The notes below the pieces were generated by a model. The model was not told where the DNA came from. It saw only the letters and a program-made list of their open reading frames with translations, and made no database searches. Below, piece after piece: positions 32,065 through 32,755 of a stretch of 32,755 nt of DNA. Each line of letters opens with the position of its first letter. Position 1 is the stretch's first letter. This stretch comes from a virus, in IMG/VR virus record IMGVR_UViG_3300047480_000154, positions 1-32,755 of that record, one strand, 5' to 3'. A program made the translations under genes and the position numbers.

Positions 32065-32755
32065 AAATGCAGAATTAAGATCAGCGTTAATGTACTTTAC
32101 TGACGAAGCAATTGGATACCGTCATAGTATTCATTTCCTTCATCGCTGGATTGAAACTGGAGAACAAGCTGAGTTAGAAGGCCTGATCCTCGAAGTCGGC
32201 CGCGAAAACTTTGTTGATTTACAACCATTGCTTGATACCGTTAAAAATCCGTCTAATACAGCAGGTATCGCAACACTGTATAATTTTATTAAGATACACG
32301 GAGTATGTTGCACAGGCGATCAATACACTCGAATACTGCCACCACCACAAGTTGATGACACAGTATTGCATAATATAGAAGGCAACGCCTGGGCCATGCA
32401 TAATTGGATTGAAGCAAATACCCATGATGGCATTAGTCCGTATTACTACATTGGGCGGGCGTACGGATTATTACAAGAGGCATCAAGTAACTTTTATAAA
32501 ATTTTTGAATTGCTTGAACTTATGTTTGGCAAGGACGTTACATTATTCTCGGCAGTACAAGATGATGATATTAAGTTGTTAGGTAAGCTATTGAGTAATT
32601 ATTATCCTAGTTGCAGTAAACATATTAATAGGTTAGCACATTCTGTTGCCGAGCATCCAGATTTAAATTGGAAAGATGCACTAAGCAGAAACCAAATTAA
32701 AAGCAAACTGTGGTTAATTGAACAAATGGATGCGCTTAAAATATTACCAAAACCT
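32045..32755 (+). CDS. Partial gene at the right edge, unknown (possible methyltransferase N-terminal part)
   Basis: The frame is open from an ATG at 32045 to the window end (237 codons, no stop). A GTG at 32057 is an alternative start; both overlap the previous gene. The visible part is helical (YRHSIHFLHRWIETGEQAEL, ... YYYIGRAYGLLQEASSNFYK). The last residues QIKSKLWLIEQMDAL, followed by K-P, resemble the segment that in some phage proteins leads into a Rossmann-type SAM methyltransferase domain; that domain would lie beyond the edge. The methyltransferase idea is weak inference. The gene continues the coupled cassette. Confidence 0.6.
   Translation, partial: MDGSVDKNAELRSALMYFTDEAIGYRHSIHFLHRWIETGEQAELEGLILEVGRENFVDLQPLLDTVKNPSNTAGIATLYNFIKIHGVCCTGDQYTRILPPPQVDDTVLHNIEGNAWAMHNWIEANTHDGISPYYYIGRAYGLLQEASSNFYKIFELLELMFGKDVTLFSAVQDDDIKLLGKLLSNYYPSCSKHINRLAHSVAEHPDLNWKDALSRNQIKSKLWLIEQMDALKILPKP

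Overview
This window is a piece of a T4-like (contractile-tailed, Tevenvirinae/Kyanoviridae-type) phage genome. It probably comes from an environmental, AT-rich phage related to those of marine or freshwater bacteria. The evidence is the recognisable T4 core genes in phage order: the recombination nuclease pair gp46/gp47, the late sigma factor gp55, and a run of baseplate genes (gp48/54-like, gp53, a hub-like protein, gp5, gp25, gp6, a gp7-like giant). The tail-fibre-type genes that follow look like those of cyanophages and other marine myoviruses. No host gene, tRNA, rRNA, IS element or CRISPR array was seen. No photosynthesis gene is present in the window, so a cyanobacterial host cannot be assumed.

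Layout. Positions 1-289 hold no confident gene. From 290 to 5285 a tightly packed leftward operon reads, in transcription order: gp55 late sigma factor, MazG-like pyrophosphohydrolase, a small coiled-coil protein, gp47, gp46, a histone-H1-like small basic protein and a GIY-YIG endonuclease-like protein. Start and stop codons mostly overlap. A near-consensus sigma-70 promoter (TTGACA, 18 bp, TATACT) sits just upstream of gp55. Back to back with it is a T4-late-type element (GGTAAATA) that opens a rightward operon running from 5387 past the right edge. That operon holds a nucleotidyltransferase, the baseplate genes, a 2900-residue baseplate/virion protein, three virion or fibre proteins (one with a tyrosine/glycine tandem repeat), a conserved small protein, and a cassette of glycosyltransferase-like and unknown genes. 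The last gene is cut by the window edge.

How the parts fit. Host RNA polymerase would read the gp55 operon first. gp55 would then redirect polymerase to TAAATA elements, of which five lie in gene-start gaps (5363, 11246, 23500, 24151, 26333), switching on the tail genes. gp46/gp47 process DNA ends for recombination-dependent replication, which in T4 is tied to late transcription. The glycosyltransferase-like cassette directly follows the fibre genes and may modify virion proteins or the host surface.

I see no wholly new multi-gene system that I can defend. The most interesting features are: two late genes whose start codon lies 6 nt after the TAAATA element (possible leaderless mRNAs); inverted repeats around three of the five late elements; a tail lysozyme-like domain placed after, not before, the gp5 beta-helix; the (Tyr-Gly-Gly)14 repeat; and three tandem paralogues with a DAD motif.
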